Made by a program: the position numbers and the translations under genes. A stretch of 64,000 nucleotides of DNA from Sphingomonas sp. PP-CE-3A-406 (GTDB lineage Bacteria > Pseudomonadota > Alphaproteobacteria > Sphingomonadales > Sphingomonadaceae). The stretch spans positions 992,001 through 1,056,000 of the forward strand of contig NZ_RCWY01000001.1 of the NCBI RefSeq assembly GCF_003688625.1, read 5' to 3'. Below, one piece after another: positions 53,558 to 62,451 of the stretch. Within the stretch, counting starts at the first letter, position 1, and each line of letters opens with the position of its first letter. The notes beneath the pieces were generated by a model. The model was not told the origin of the DNA, did not search any database, and was given only the letters and a program-made list of their open reading frames with translations.

Positions 53558-55018
53558 ATGTTTCTCGGAATCGATATCGGCACGTCCGGCGTAAAGGCGG
53601 TGGTGCTCGACGAGGCCGGCGCGGTCGTCGGCCAGGGCACCGCCGCGCTCACCGTCCAGCGCCCCCACCCGCTTTGGTCCGAACAGGACCCCGATGCGTG
53701 GTGGCGCGCGACCAATGCGGCGGTGCTGGCGATCGACCCCAGCGTCCGGCGCTCTGTGCGCGGCGTCGGTCTCGCCGGGCAGATGCACGGCGCGACCGTC
53801 CTCGGCACGGACGATCGGCCGCTGCGCCCCGCGATCCTGTGGAACGACGGCCGCTGCGCCGCGGAGTGCGCCGAACTGGAGGCTGCGGTTCCCGAACTGC
53901 GCGCCATCTCCGGCAACATCGCGATGCCCGGCTTCACCGCCCCCAAGCTGCTGTGGCTGCGCAACCACGAGCCGGACATCTTCGCGAAGATCGCGAGGGT
54001 GCTGCTGCCCAAGGATTACGTCCGGCTGCAAATGACCGGCGACAAGGCGTCCGACCTGTCGGATAGCGCGGGCACCCTGTGGCTCGACGTCGGCGCGCGA
54101 CGCTGGAGCGACACGCTGCTGTCGGCATGCGGCCTGTCCACCGCCAATATGCCCGGCCTGTTCGAAGGCTCGGCGATCACCGGCCAGTTGCAGGCGGACA
54201 TCGCCGAGGCCTGGGGCATGCCGCGCGTGCCGGTCGCGGCCGGCGGCGGCGACAACGCCGCCGGCGCGGTCGGTGTCGGCGTCGTCCGTGACGGCGACGC
54301 GCTGCTCTCGCTCGGCACGTCGGGCGTGATCTTCGTCGCCACCGACGACTTCCGGCCCAGCCCGGAGCGCGCGGCGCATACCTTCTGCCACGCGCTGCCC
54401 GGCCTGTGGCATCAGATGTCGGTACACCTGTCGGCTGCCTCGTGCGTCGACTGGGTGGCACGGATTACCGGCACGCAGAGCGTCGCCGACCTGCTCGCGC
54501 GCGCCGAATCGGTCGGTCCCGCCGGCGGCCCCGAGCTGTTCCTCCCCTATCTCTCGGGCGAGCGGACGCCGCATAACGACGCCGACGTCCGCGGCGCGTT
54601 CCTCGGGCTCGACAACGACACCGACGGCAACCGCCTCGCGCAGGCTGTGCTGGAGGGCGTCGCCTTCGCGCTGGCCGACGGGCTCGACGTGCTGCGCGAG
54701 ACCGGCACCACGGTCGATCGCCTGTCGGTGATCGGCGGCGGCGCGCGCTCGGGCTATTGGGGCCGGATCATCGCCGCGGCGATGGATGTCGAACTCGTCT
54801 ATCTCGAAGGCGGCGAGGTCGGCCCGGCGCTCGGTGCCGCCCGGCTCGCGCAGCTCGCGGTCGACGGCGGCGATCCGGCCTCGGTCTGCGTCGCGCCGCC
54901 CGTCGCGCGCACCATCGTTCCCGATCCCGCCATCGCGGATACGCTCGCCGCCAAGCGCGACGCGTTCCGTGCCGCCTATTCCCGCATCACCCCCAAAAAC
55001 TCGCCAAGGAATTTTTGA
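53558..55018 (+). CDS. xylB: Xylulokinase
   Basis: 486 residues, FGGY kinase fold. [20 protein letters not shown] is the phosphate-binding start, [29 protein letters not shown] the substrate region (QMHG with the following NDGR typical of XylB), [15 protein letters not shown] holds the catalytic Asp, and [16 protein letters not shown] the adenosine site. It converts D-xylulose to xylulose 5-phosphate. Its TGA overlaps the xylA ATG by one base. Confidence 0.96.
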   Translation: MFLGIDIGTSGVKAVVLDEAGAVVGQGTAALTVQRPHPLWSEQDPDAWWRATNAAVLAIDPSVRRSVRGVGLAGQMHGATVLGTDDRPLRPAILWNDGRCAAECAELEAAVPELRAISGNIAMPGFTAPKLLWLRNHEPDIFAKIARVLLPKDYVRLQMTGDKASDLSDSAGTLWLDVGARRWSDTLLSACGLSTANMPGLFEGSAITGQLQADIAEAWGMPRVPVAAGGGDNAAGAVGVGVVRDGDALLSLGTSGVIFVATDDFRPSPERAAHTFCHALPGLWHQMSVHLSAASCVDWVARITGTQSVADLLARAESVGPAGGPELFLPYLSGERTPHNDADVRGAFLGLDNDTDGNRLAQAVLEGVAFALADGLDVLRETGTTVDRLSVIGGGARSGYWGRIIAAAMDVELVYLEGGEVGPALGAARLAQLAVDGGDPASVCVAPPVARTIVPDPAIADTLAAKRDAFRAAYSRITPKNSPRNF

Positions 55019-56325
55019 TGGCCGACTTCTTCGCCGACATCGCCCCGATCAAGTACGAGGGCCCGGATACCACCAACGAGCTCGCCTACCGCTTCTACGA
55101 CAAGGACCGGGTCGTGCTCGGCAAGACGATGGCAGAGCATCTGCGCTTTGCCGCCTGCTTCTGGCACACCTTCTGCTGGCCGGGCTCCGACGTATTCGGC
55201 GGCGGCACGTTCGATCGCCCGTGGCATCGCGGCGCCAACGACAGCGCGGCGGCGGCGGAAAAGCGCGAGGCGGCGTTCGATTTCTTCACGCGCCTCGACG
55301 TTCCCTTCTACTGCTTCCACGACGTCGATGTGATGGCCGACGCGAACTCGGTCGCCGAGCACCGCAAATTCTTCGCCGAAGCCGTCGACCATCTCGAAAA
55401 GCTCCAGGCGTCGTCGGGCCGCAAGCTCCTGTGGGGCACCGCCAACGCGTTCAGCCACCCGCGCTACGCCGCCGGTGCCTCGACCAATCCCGACCCCGAG
55501 GTGTTCGCATTCGCCGCGATGCAGGTTCGCGATGCGCTCGAGGCGACGCACCGTCTCGGCGGCGAGAACTACGTGCTGTGGGGCGGTCGCGAAGGCTATG
55601 AGACGCTGCTCAACACCGACATGAAGCGCGAGCTGGATAATTTCGGCCGTTTCCTCAACCTAGTGGTCGAGCACAAGCACAAGATCGGTTTCAAGGGCAC
55701 GATCCTGATCGAGCCGAAGCCGCACGAGCCGACCAAGCACCAGTACGACTTCGACACCGCCACCGTGTACGGCTTCCTCAAGCGCTACGGCCTCGAGAAC
55801 GAAGTGAAGGTCAACATCGAGGCGAACCACGCCACGCTGTCGGGCCACACCTTCGAGCACGAGATCGCCACCGCCGCCGCGCTCGACATCTTCGGCTCGA
55901 TCGACGCCAACCGCGGCGATCCGCAGAATGGCTGGGACACCGATCAGTTTCCCAACTCGGTCGAGGAACTCACGCTCGCGATGGTCGAGATCCTGCGCGC
56001 CGGTGGGTTCAAGACCGGCGGCTTCAACTTCGACGCCAAGGTCCGTCGCCAGTCGATGGACCCGATCGACCTGTTCTACGGTCATGTCGGCGGGATCGAC
56101 GTCGTCGCCAAGGGCCTGCTCAACGCCGCTGCGCTGATCGAGGACGGTCGCCTCGATGCGTTCAAGACCGAGCGTTACGCCGGCTGGAACGGTGAGCTCG
56201 GCAAGATGATCGGCACCAGCGATCTCGCGACGATCGCCGACCTCGCGGGCGACCGCGCGATCGATCCGAAGCCGCGCTCGGGCCGGCAGGAGCGGATCGA
56301 GAACCTGATGAACCGCTTCATGTGA
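55018..56325 (+). CDS. xylA: Xylose isomerase
   Basis: 435 residues (class II, long form). Motifs: [26 protein letters not shown], the catalytic His in [62 protein letters not shown], and [17 protein letters not shown] with metal ligands. It interconverts xylose and xylulose in the cytosol. AAGGA is upstream. Presence of XylA and XylB shows the isomerase route rather than the oxidative (Weimberg) route common in Caulobacter. Confidence 0.98.
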   Translation: MADFFADIAPIKYEGPDTTNELAYRFYDKDRVVLGKTMAEHLRFAACFWHTFCWPGSDVFGGGTFDRPWHRGANDSAAAAEKREAAFDFFTRLDVPFYCFHDVDVMADANSVAEHRKFFAEAVDHLEKLQASSGRKLLWGTANAFSHPRYAAGASTNPDPEVFAFAAMQVRDALEATHRLGGENYVLWGGREGYETLLNTDMKRELDNFGRFLNLVVEHKHKIGFKGTILIEPKPHEPTKHQYDFDTATVYGFLKRYGLENEVKVNIEANHATLSGHTFEHEIATAAALDIFGSIDANRGDPQNGWDTDQFPNSVEELTLAMVEILRAGGFKTGGFNFDAKVRRQSMDPIDLFYGHVGGIDVVAKGLLNAAALIEDGRLDAFKTERYAGWNGELGKMIGTSDLATIADLAGDRAIDPKPRSGRQERIENLMNRFM

Positions 56326-56426
56326 TCATCAGCCCGGCGATGCGATCCCACCAAGGGACTCGTATCGCCGGGTCGCTGCCTTGCTTCGACGACAGCGACC
56401 GCCGCGCGCGTCAAACACCTGTTCAG

Positions 56427-56460
56427 ATTGCTCCGAGCAATTGATAGTGTCGTATGCGAC
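56427..56460 (+). promoter_or_regulatory. Dyads before the FadR-type regulator
   Basis: ATTGCT-CCG-AGCAAT (56427-56441) is a perfect dyad, and GTCG-TATG-CGAC (56449-56460) a second small one. They lie 23-56 bp before the regulator's start, where an autoregulatory operator would be expected. Confidence 0.45.
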
Positions 56461-56482
56461 GATAAAGGCATAATGCGAAGTT

Positions 56483-57238
56483 ATGGACGAACCCCTTTCC
56501 GCGACACCAGAGACCACCTCCGACGCGACGTTGCCGCTGCGATCGTCGGGCCGCAGGTTGCGCGGTGCGGTGGCAAACAAGCTCGGCGTGGCGATCCTGT
56601 CGGGCGAATTCTCGCCGGGTGAAACGCTGTCGGGCGAGATTGCCTTCGCCGAGGAACTCAACGTATCGCGCGGCGCCTACCGCGAGGCGATCCAGGTCCT
56701 GACCGCCAAGGGGCTGGTCGAGAGTCGCCCCAAGGCGGGAACGCGGGTCCTGCCGCGCAACCGCTGGAACCTGCTCGATCCCGACGTGCTGGCCTGGGCG
56801 TTCACCGGCGAACCCGATCCGCAACTCGTCCGCAGCCTGTTCGAGATGCGGATGGTGATCGAGCCCGCCGCCGCGGCGATGGCGGCGGCACGGCGCAACA
56901 AGGCCGAGTTGAAGATCATGCGCGACGCGCTTGCCGCGATGAAGCGCTTTTCACTCGCGACCGAGCAGGGCCGCCAGGCCGACCGCACGTTCCACGACAC
57001 GATCCTGCAGGCGACGCAGAACGACGCGATGGTCGTGCTCAGCGCGTCGATCGGCGCCGCGGTGAACTGGACGACGCAGTACAAGCAACGCCTGCGCGCG
57101 CTGCCGCGCGATCCGATCCCCGATCACGTCAAGGTCTTCGACGCGATCGCCGCCGAGGATGCCGAAGGCGCCAGCGCGGCGATGACCGCGCTCGTCACGC
57201 TGGCGCTGGAGGATACGCGCAGCGCGATGGAGCGCTGA
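56483..57238 (+). CDS. GntR-family regulator, FadR/FCD type
   Basis: 251 residues. The winged HTH reads LRGAVANKLGVAILSGEFSPGETLSGEIAFAEELNVSRGAYREAIQVLTAKGLVESRPKAGTRVLP, followed by an all-helical FCD domain (LFEMRMVIEPAAAAMAAARR, ADRTFHDTILQATQND, HVKVFDAIAAEDAEGA) with the Asp/His set that usually binds a metal and a small acid or sugar acid. In xylan loci such regulators often respond to glucuronate or aldonates; here that is inference. It has its own promoter space of about 157 bp. Confidence 0.9.
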   Translation: MDEPLSATPETTSDATLPLRSSGRRLRGAVANKLGVAILSGEFSPGETLSGEIAFAEELNVSRGAYREAIQVLTAKGLVESRPKAGTRVLPRNRWNLLDPDVLAWAFTGEPDPQLVRSLFEMRMVIEPAAAAMAAARRNKAELKIMRDALAAMKRFSLATEQGRQADRTFHDTILQATQNDAMVVLSASIGAAVNWTTQYKQRLRALPRDPIPDHVKVFDAIAAEDAEGASAAMTALVTLALEDTRSAMER

Positions 57239-57544
57239 GCGAGCGCCAGGGCGGATCGGCATTCACTTTCGAGACCGGCAGATCAGCTTGTTCTTCGTCA
57301 TGCCGGTGACAGGCGATCATTGGCCTGTCGCAACGCCTGAGCACTGCAAATACGCTGAATGACGTGCGCCTCCGACGTCGCCGATGACCATCCCCTTCGA
57401 ACAAGGACGGGTCCGCAGGGGTACGGCACGATGCCCTTCCGTGTTCTCCCGCGAAGGCGGGAGCCCAGTCTGGATCCCCGCCTTCGCGGGGAAACACGTC
57501 TTGCGCGAAGGCGATAGCCAACAACGTCGTCCGCTGCCGCTTCG
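57239..57544. other. Intergenic gap between the FadR-type and GH27 genes
   Basis: About 305 bases between convergent genes. Apart from the family C palindrome at 57441-57497 I see no gene or other strong structure. Confidence 0.5.
57441..57497. repeat. Mosaic palindrome family C
   Basis: GTGTTCTCCCGCGAAGGCGGGA and TCCCCGCCTTCGCGGGGAAACAC flank CCCAGTCTGG. Fourth copy with the same core, again at a convergent gene junction. Confidence 0.87.
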
Positions 57545-59458
57545 TCAACGCGTGAGCGCAGCCGTGCCCCAGTCGACCGAGATCTGCGCGCCGCCCACAC
57601 CCGGACTGCGCGCCACCAGTTCGATGATCTTCACCCCCGACACGTTCACCGACAGCTCCTGTGCCGCCTCGCCCCCGCGCGCGGCCCGCGACTGCGCCAA
57701 CAGCCGCCCATCGCCGTACACCAGGAAGGTCACCGCCCGCGCACGGTCGGTCGTCGAATCGTCGATCCCGACACGCGTCCGCAGCGTGCGATAGCCGGTG
57801 TTACGTACCTCCAGCCGCGAATTGGCGAGCACGCCGAGACTGTGCGGCAGTGCCTCCCCCGCCACCTCCAGCGGCTGGTCGTACGGCGTGCGATCGACGC
57901 GAGCCCCACCCCAGCCACCGTAGCGCGGGAAGTCCCCCGCTCCTCGCGTGCCCTGCCACGCCAGCGGCGCACGGTGCACCAGCGGATCGGGTTGCGGCGT
58001 TTCCACCCCGTCGACCGCCGGATTGACGCTGCCCGGTTGCTCGGACAGGAAGACGCCATCGCGCAACTGTCGATCGCCCTTCGCGGTGAAGATCAGCGTT
58101 TCGCGCGGGGCCAGCTTCAGGCTCTGCTGCTTGCGGAATTTGCTGTGCGCGCCGGTCCACAGATCGGTCAGTTCGACATCGGCGGTATCGCGATACGCGA
58201 GATGATCGGCGGTCAGGACGACGTCCGCCGCGCCGCTGCCGCGATTGAACACCGCCACCGCCTTGTCGCCGTTGGCCAGCGTCTTGACGAATATCTGCAC
58301 TTCGTCGGTATCGAACGCCAGCGTCGCCTGGTTGCCCGCGCGATCCTGATTGACCGCGATGATCCGGGCGTTGCCGATCAGGTCGAGCAACGCGGGCGAC
58401 GCCTTGCGCAAATCGTAGCCGATGAACAGCGGCGCGTTCTCGATCGCCCACAGCGCGAAATGCGATTTCGCTTCGGTCATGTGCCGTTCGTCGAAATCGC
58501 CGCTGCCCACGAACAGCATGTCCGGGTCGTTCCACGATCCGGGGTGCGCATACAGCGCGCGCCGCGACACGGTGTCGAGATTGTGCAGCATCCGCCCCCA
58601 ATGCGGCGAGATGTCCTCGCTGGTCCGCGATATGCCGCCGATGTTCTTGCCCCAGGCGCGGACATCGGCCGATCCCCACAGGCACAGCGAGAACAGATAG
58701 TCGTTCGCGTCGTTATACTTCGCCAGCGCGTCGGCGACTTGGGTGTACAGCCCGCGCACCGCGGGGATGTCGGTGCGCGCCAGCGAGTCCGCGTCGATCA
58801 GCGGCACGAACGCGCGGTACTTGCCGGCTTTCACCGCGGGATTGCTCGCCGGCAAACCGCGGATGCCACACGCATCGACCTTGATGAAGTCGAACCCCCA
58901 GTCCTTGAAATACAGCCGGATATCCTGGTCGACATGGCCGTACAGACCGATCTCGCGCTCCATCACGCTGCCTTCGGGCTGGTTGGGCATCGTCGAGGTG
59001 AAGACCTGGCCACAGGAATTGCGCCCGATGTCGCTGTATATCCCCGCCTTGAACCCCATCGCGTGGAGCTTGTCGGTGAACGGCCGGAAACTCGGGTCCT
59101 TGCCCGCGATCACCGAGGACGGGAAATTCGCCGATCGGATCATCATCCGGCTATCCGACAGGCGTCGCTTCAACCACCAGCCATCGTCGATATTGATATA
59201 GCGATAGCCCTTGGCGGCCAGTCCCGTGTCCGCGATCACCCGCGCCGATGCGAGAATCTTGTCCTCGGTGATGTCGGTTGCGAACGCATTCCACGAACTC
59301 CAGCCCATCGGCGGCAGCGCGGCATCGCCGCGCTGGTTCGCGCTCCAGCGGCCGGTCGGCGTCAGCGGATCGGCCTGCGCCGCTGCGACCTGCGCTCCAG
59401 CGGTCGAGAGCAAAACCGTCAGAGCAGCCGTTATCCCGTGTCGGCGAGTAGCGCGCAT
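57545..59458 (-). CDS. Secreted GH27 alpha-galactosidase with NPCBM domain
   Basis: 637 residues. Signal peptide MRATRRHGITAALTVLLSTAGAQVAAA. The GH27 barrel shows PPMGWSSWNAFATDITEDKIL, YINIDDGWW, the nucleophile Asp in DFIKVDACG and the acid/base Asp in PGSWNDPDMLFVG. A beta-sandwich follows, then a C-terminal NPCBM carbohydrate-binding domain (about 495-637: PHSLGVLANSRLEVRN, GIDDSTTDRARAVTFLVYGDGRLLAQS). It would remove alpha-galactosyl (or beta-L-arabinopyranosyl) side chains outside the cell membrane. GAGGA precedes the ATG. Confidence 0.93.
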   Translation of the reverse strand: MRATRRHGITAALTVLLSTAGAQVAAAQADPLTPTGRWSANQRGDAALPPMGWSSWNAFATDITEDKILASARVIADTGLAAKGYRYINIDDGWWLKRRLSDSRMMIRSANFPSSVIAGKDPSFRPFTDKLHAMGFKAGIYSDIGRNSCGQVFTSTMPNQPEGSVMEREIGLYGHVDQDIRLYFKDWGFDFIKVDACGIRGLPASNPAVKAGKYRAFVPLIDADSLARTDIPAVRGLYTQVADALAKYNDANDYLFSLCLWGSADVRAWGKNIGGISRTSEDISPHWGRMLHNLDTVSRRALYAHPGSWNDPDMLFVGSGDFDERHMTEAKSHFALWAIENAPLFIGYDLRKASPALLDLIGNARIIAVNQDRAGNQATLAFDTDEVQIFVKTLANGDKAVAVFNRGSGAADVVLTADHLAYRDTADVELTDLWTGAHSKFRKQQSLKLAPRETLIFTAKGDRQLRDGVFLSEQPGSVNPAVDGVETPQPDPLVHRAPLAWQGTRGAGDFPRYGGWGGARVDRTPYDQPLEVAGEALPHSLGVLANSRLEVRNTGYRTLRTRVGIDDSTTDRARAVTFLVYGDGRLLAQSRAARGGEAAQELSVNVSGVKIIELVARSPGVGGAQISVDWGTAALTR

Positions 59459-59625
59459 TGTGTGATCCTCATCCGTGCCGATCGTCACGCATGCCCCGTA
59501 GTGACAGCGCGCGCATCCCTTGATTATGCCGGATCTTGTCAGGCTATATACAGGCCCTGTCAACGCGGCAGGATAGTATTCTATATTCCGATCCACAGTA
59601 GAAAATCTTATCCTTCAAGTCGAAC

Positions 59626-59641
59626 CTACGAAATTTCGTAG
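59626..59641. promoter_or_regulatory. Perfect 16-bp palindrome between the divergent GH27 and GH3 genes
   Basis: CTACGAAATTTCGTAG is fully self-complementary. It lies 168 bp before the GH27 start and about 94 bp before the GH3 start, in an AT-richer patch that is unusual for this genome. It differs from the LacI-type sites, so a different regulator is expected. Confidence 0.6.
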
Positions 59642-59734
59642 CCATTGCGCTGCCGCCCGGCTTAAGGTCACTCCTACAAAATACAGGAGGATGCTGGGGT
59701 GATACAGTCGCGAAACACAGCGAAGGGCAAGCCG

Positions 59735-62404
59735 ATGTTCGGCCCACTGCGCGCACTCATGCTGACCGGAGCGGCGTTCGCCACCCTGCCCCTTCAGGCG
59801 CAGACGTCGCCAGCACCGAAGACCGATGCAGCGGGTACCCAGGCCGACGCACTCGCCACCGCGATCGTCGCGCGGATGACCGTCGACGAGAAGCTCCCGC
59901 AGTTGCTCAACGTCGCGCCGGCAATCCCGCGGCTCGGCATTCCCGCGTACAACTGGTGGACCGAATCGCTTCACGGTGCGCTCGGCCCGGTGCCGACCAC
60001 GAACTTCCCCGAGCCGATCGGCCTCGCCGCCAGCTTCGATGCACCGCTCGTCCACGATGTCGCCGGTGCGATCAGCACGGAGGTCCGCGCGCTGCACACG
60101 CTGGGACGCCAGACCGGACGGCTCGGGCGGATCGGGACCGGGCTCGATACCTGGTCGCCCAACGTCAACATCTTCCGCGATCCACGCTGGGGCCGCGGCC
60201 AGGAAACCTATGGCGAGGATCCGTTTCTCGCCGCGCATATGGGAGTTGCCTTCGTCACCGGGATGCAAGGGCCCAATCCGTCGCTGCCCGACGTGATCGC
60301 CACGCCCAAGCATTTCGCGGTGCACAGCGGCCCTGAATCGACGCGGCACAAGGCCAATGTGTTCGTCTCGCCGCACGATCTCGAGGACACCTATCTCCCC
60401 GCCTTCCGCGCGGCGATCGTCGAGGGCGGCGCCGGCTCGATCATGTGCGCGTATAACCGCATCGACGGGCAGCCGGCGTGCGCGAGCGACCTGCTGCTCA
60501 AGGATCATCTGCGCCAGGCTTGGGGCTTTACCGGCTTCGTCGTATCCGACTGCGATGCGGTGAAGGATATCGCCGACAACCATCACTACGCCCCCGATCA
60601 GGCGAGCGCCGTCGCTACCGCGCTGAAAACCGGCGTCGACAATGAATGCAACACCGCGACGCTCGGCGATCAGGCGGGGCTCGGCGAGCGCTTCCGCGAG
60701 GCGCTCGACCGCGATCTGATCTCGGTCGGCGACATCGATCGGTCGCTCGTCCGGCTGTTCTCCGCGCGCATCCGCAACGGCGACCTGCCGGGGATACAGA
60801 CCGGGCGTGATCGTGTCGTGCCCGTCGCGCAGATCGGCACGCCCGCGCACGACGCGCTGGCGTTGAAGGCGTCCGAGGAAAGCCTTGTCCTGCTCAAGAA
60901 CGCCGGCATCCTGCCGCTCAAGCCGGGCACGAAACTCGTGGTCATCGGCCCACTCGGCGACGCGACGCGCGTGCTGCGCGGCAATTACTCGTCACCGTTG
61001 TCCGCGCCGCCGGTGTCGGTCCTCGATGGCTTACGGTCGGTAATGCCGGCGGGCGACGTCACGCTGGTGCCGTTCTCCCCCTCGGTCACCGACGGCGACC
61101 GCGTGCCCACATCGGCGCTGCGCACGCCCGCCGGCAAACCGGGCGTCCTCGTGCGCTACTACAACCCGACCAAAAAGCTGCCCGCGCTGTTCGATCCCGC
61201 GACGATGAAGCAGCAACTCGACGCGATCCGCTATCAGGACACGCCCGTCGCCGAACGCGTCGAGCGTGACGTAGGCGACTACAATCTCTCGCTCGCCAAG
61301 GTCGACACGCACCACCGCACGGTGTGGGCGGGATCGCTGACTCCCCCGGAAAGCGGCACCTACCGGGTCGGCCTCTCGGGCAAAGGCGGCGTGCTCGAGT
61401 TCGCCGGCGCGGTCGCGTCCGATCGCAAGGGGTCGCAGTGGAACGACCTGCCGACCTTCACCACGGTCGACCTCGTCAAGGGCCGCCGCTATCCGTTCCG
61501 CGTCACGTCGAACGATGGCGCAGACCTCGTGTGGAAGCGGATCTCGGCCTCCCCCGATGCCGACCTGACTCGCGCAGCCGCTACTGCCGACGTGCTGGTC
61601 GCGGTCGTCGGCCTCACCTCCGACCTGGAGGCGGAGGAGACCGGCGTCACGGTGCCGGGCTTCGAAGGCGGCGACAAGACCACACTCGACCTGCCCGCGA
61701 ACCAGGTGGCGATGCTCGCCAAAGCCAAGGCGACCGGCAAGCCGGTGATCGTCGTCGCGATGAACGGCAGCCCGATCAACCTCGCCTGGGCGAAGGATAA
61801 CGCCGCCGCGGTCGTCGAGGCCTGGTATCCGGGCCAGTCGGGGGGCCTCGCGATCGCCAACGTCCTGAGCGGCCGGACCAACCCCGCAGGCCGCCTGCCG
61901 CTCACCTTCTATCGCAGCGTCGCCGAACTACCGCCGTTCAGCGATTACGCGATGAAGGGCCGCACCTACCGCTATTTCGAGGGCAAGCCGGTCTACGCGT
62001 TCGGCCACGGCCTGAGCTACACCAGCTTCGCCTACACGCCATTGAAGGTGACACCCGCCCCCGCCGGCCCCGAAACCGGCCTGCGCGTCAGCACCGAAGT
62101 CCGCAATACCGGCGCGCGGGCCGGCGACGAGGTGGTCCAGCTGTATCTCAATTTTCCGGACCAGCCGGGCACGCCGCGCGTGGCGTTGCGCGGATACAAA
62201 CGCGTTGCACTGAAACCAGGCGAACGCCGCAGCGTCAGCTTCGACCTGTCGCCGCGCGATCTCAGCAGCGTCGCGACCGACGGCACGCGCCAGGTAATCG
62301 CCGGTAAATACCGCGTGACGGTCGGCAGCGGCCAACCCGGCACCGGCGTCCCCGGCCAGTCGGCGGCGTTCACCACCCCGCGCGCGTTGCCGCTACCGCT
62401 CTGA
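59735..62404 (+). CDS. Secreted GH3 beta-xylosidase/beta-glucosidase with PA14-like insert
   Basis: 889 residues from ATG 59735, which starts a clean signal peptide (MFGPLRALMLTGAAFATLPLQAQ) with GAAGGG upstream; a GTG at 59699 would add 12 residues. The N-terminal GH3 barrel has YNWWTESLHGALGPVPTTNFPEPIGLAASFD, ATPKHFAVHSGPESTRH and the nucleophile Asp in GFVVSDCDAV. The second GH3 domain is split by a PA14-like insert (about 455-600: GVLVRYYNPTKK ... LPTFTTVDLVKGRRYPFRV). A fibronectin-III-like domain ends the protein. NWWTESLHG is typical of xylosidases. Confidence 0.93.
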   Translation: MFGPLRALMLTGAAFATLPLQAQTSPAPKTDAAGTQADALATAIVARMTVDEKLPQLLNVAPAIPRLGIPAYNWWTESLHGALGPVPTTNFPEPIGLAASFDAPLVHDVAGAISTEVRALHTLGRQTGRLGRIGTGLDTWSPNVNIFRDPRWGRGQETYGEDPFLAAHMGVAFVTGMQGPNPSLPDVIATPKHFAVHSGPESTRHKANVFVSPHDLEDTYLPAFRAAIVEGGAGSIMCAYNRIDGQPACASDLLLKDHLRQAWGFTGFVVSDCDAVKDIADNHHYAPDQASAVATALKTGVDNECNTATLGDQAGLGERFREALDRDLISVGDIDRSLVRLFSARIRNGDLPGIQTGRDRVVPVAQIGTPAHDALALKASEESLVLLKNAGILPLKPGTKLVVIGPLGDATRVLRGNYSSPLSAPPVSVLDGLRSVMPAGDVTLVPFSPSVTDGDRVPTSALRTPAGKPGVLVRYYNPTKKLPALFDPATMKQQLDAIRYQDTPVAERVERDVGDYNLSLAKVDTHHRTVWAGSLTPPESGTYRVGLSGKGGVLEFAGAVASDRKGSQWNDLPTFTTVDLVKGRRYPFRVTSNDGADLVWKRISASPDADLTRAAATADVLVAVVGLTSDLEAEETGVTVPGFEGGDKTTLDLPANQVAMLAKAKATGKPVIVVAMNGSPINLAWAKDNAAAVVEAWYPGQSGGLAIANVLSGRTNPAGRLPLTFYRSVAELPPFSDYAMKGRTYRYFEGKPVYAFGHGLSYTSFAYTPLKVTPAPAGPETGLRVSTEVRNTGARAGDEVVQLYLNFPDQPGTPRVALRGYKRVALKPGERRSVSFDLSPRDLSSVATDGTRQVIAGKYRVTVGSGQPGTGVPGQSAAFTTPRALPLPL

Positions 62405-62414
62405 ATACGAAAGC

Positions 62415-62444
62415 CCCTACCGCTCCCGACCGGGAGCGGTAGGG
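62415..62444. terminator. Bidirectional hairpin between convergent GH3 and GH51 genes
   Basis: CCCTACCGCTCCCG and CGGGAGCGGTAGGG pair perfectly (14 bp) across AC. It lies 10 bp after the GH3 stop and 7 bp after the GH51 stop on the other strand. There is no long T-run, but position and strength fit a shared terminator. Confidence 0.7.
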
Positions 62445-62451
62445 TGCCGTC

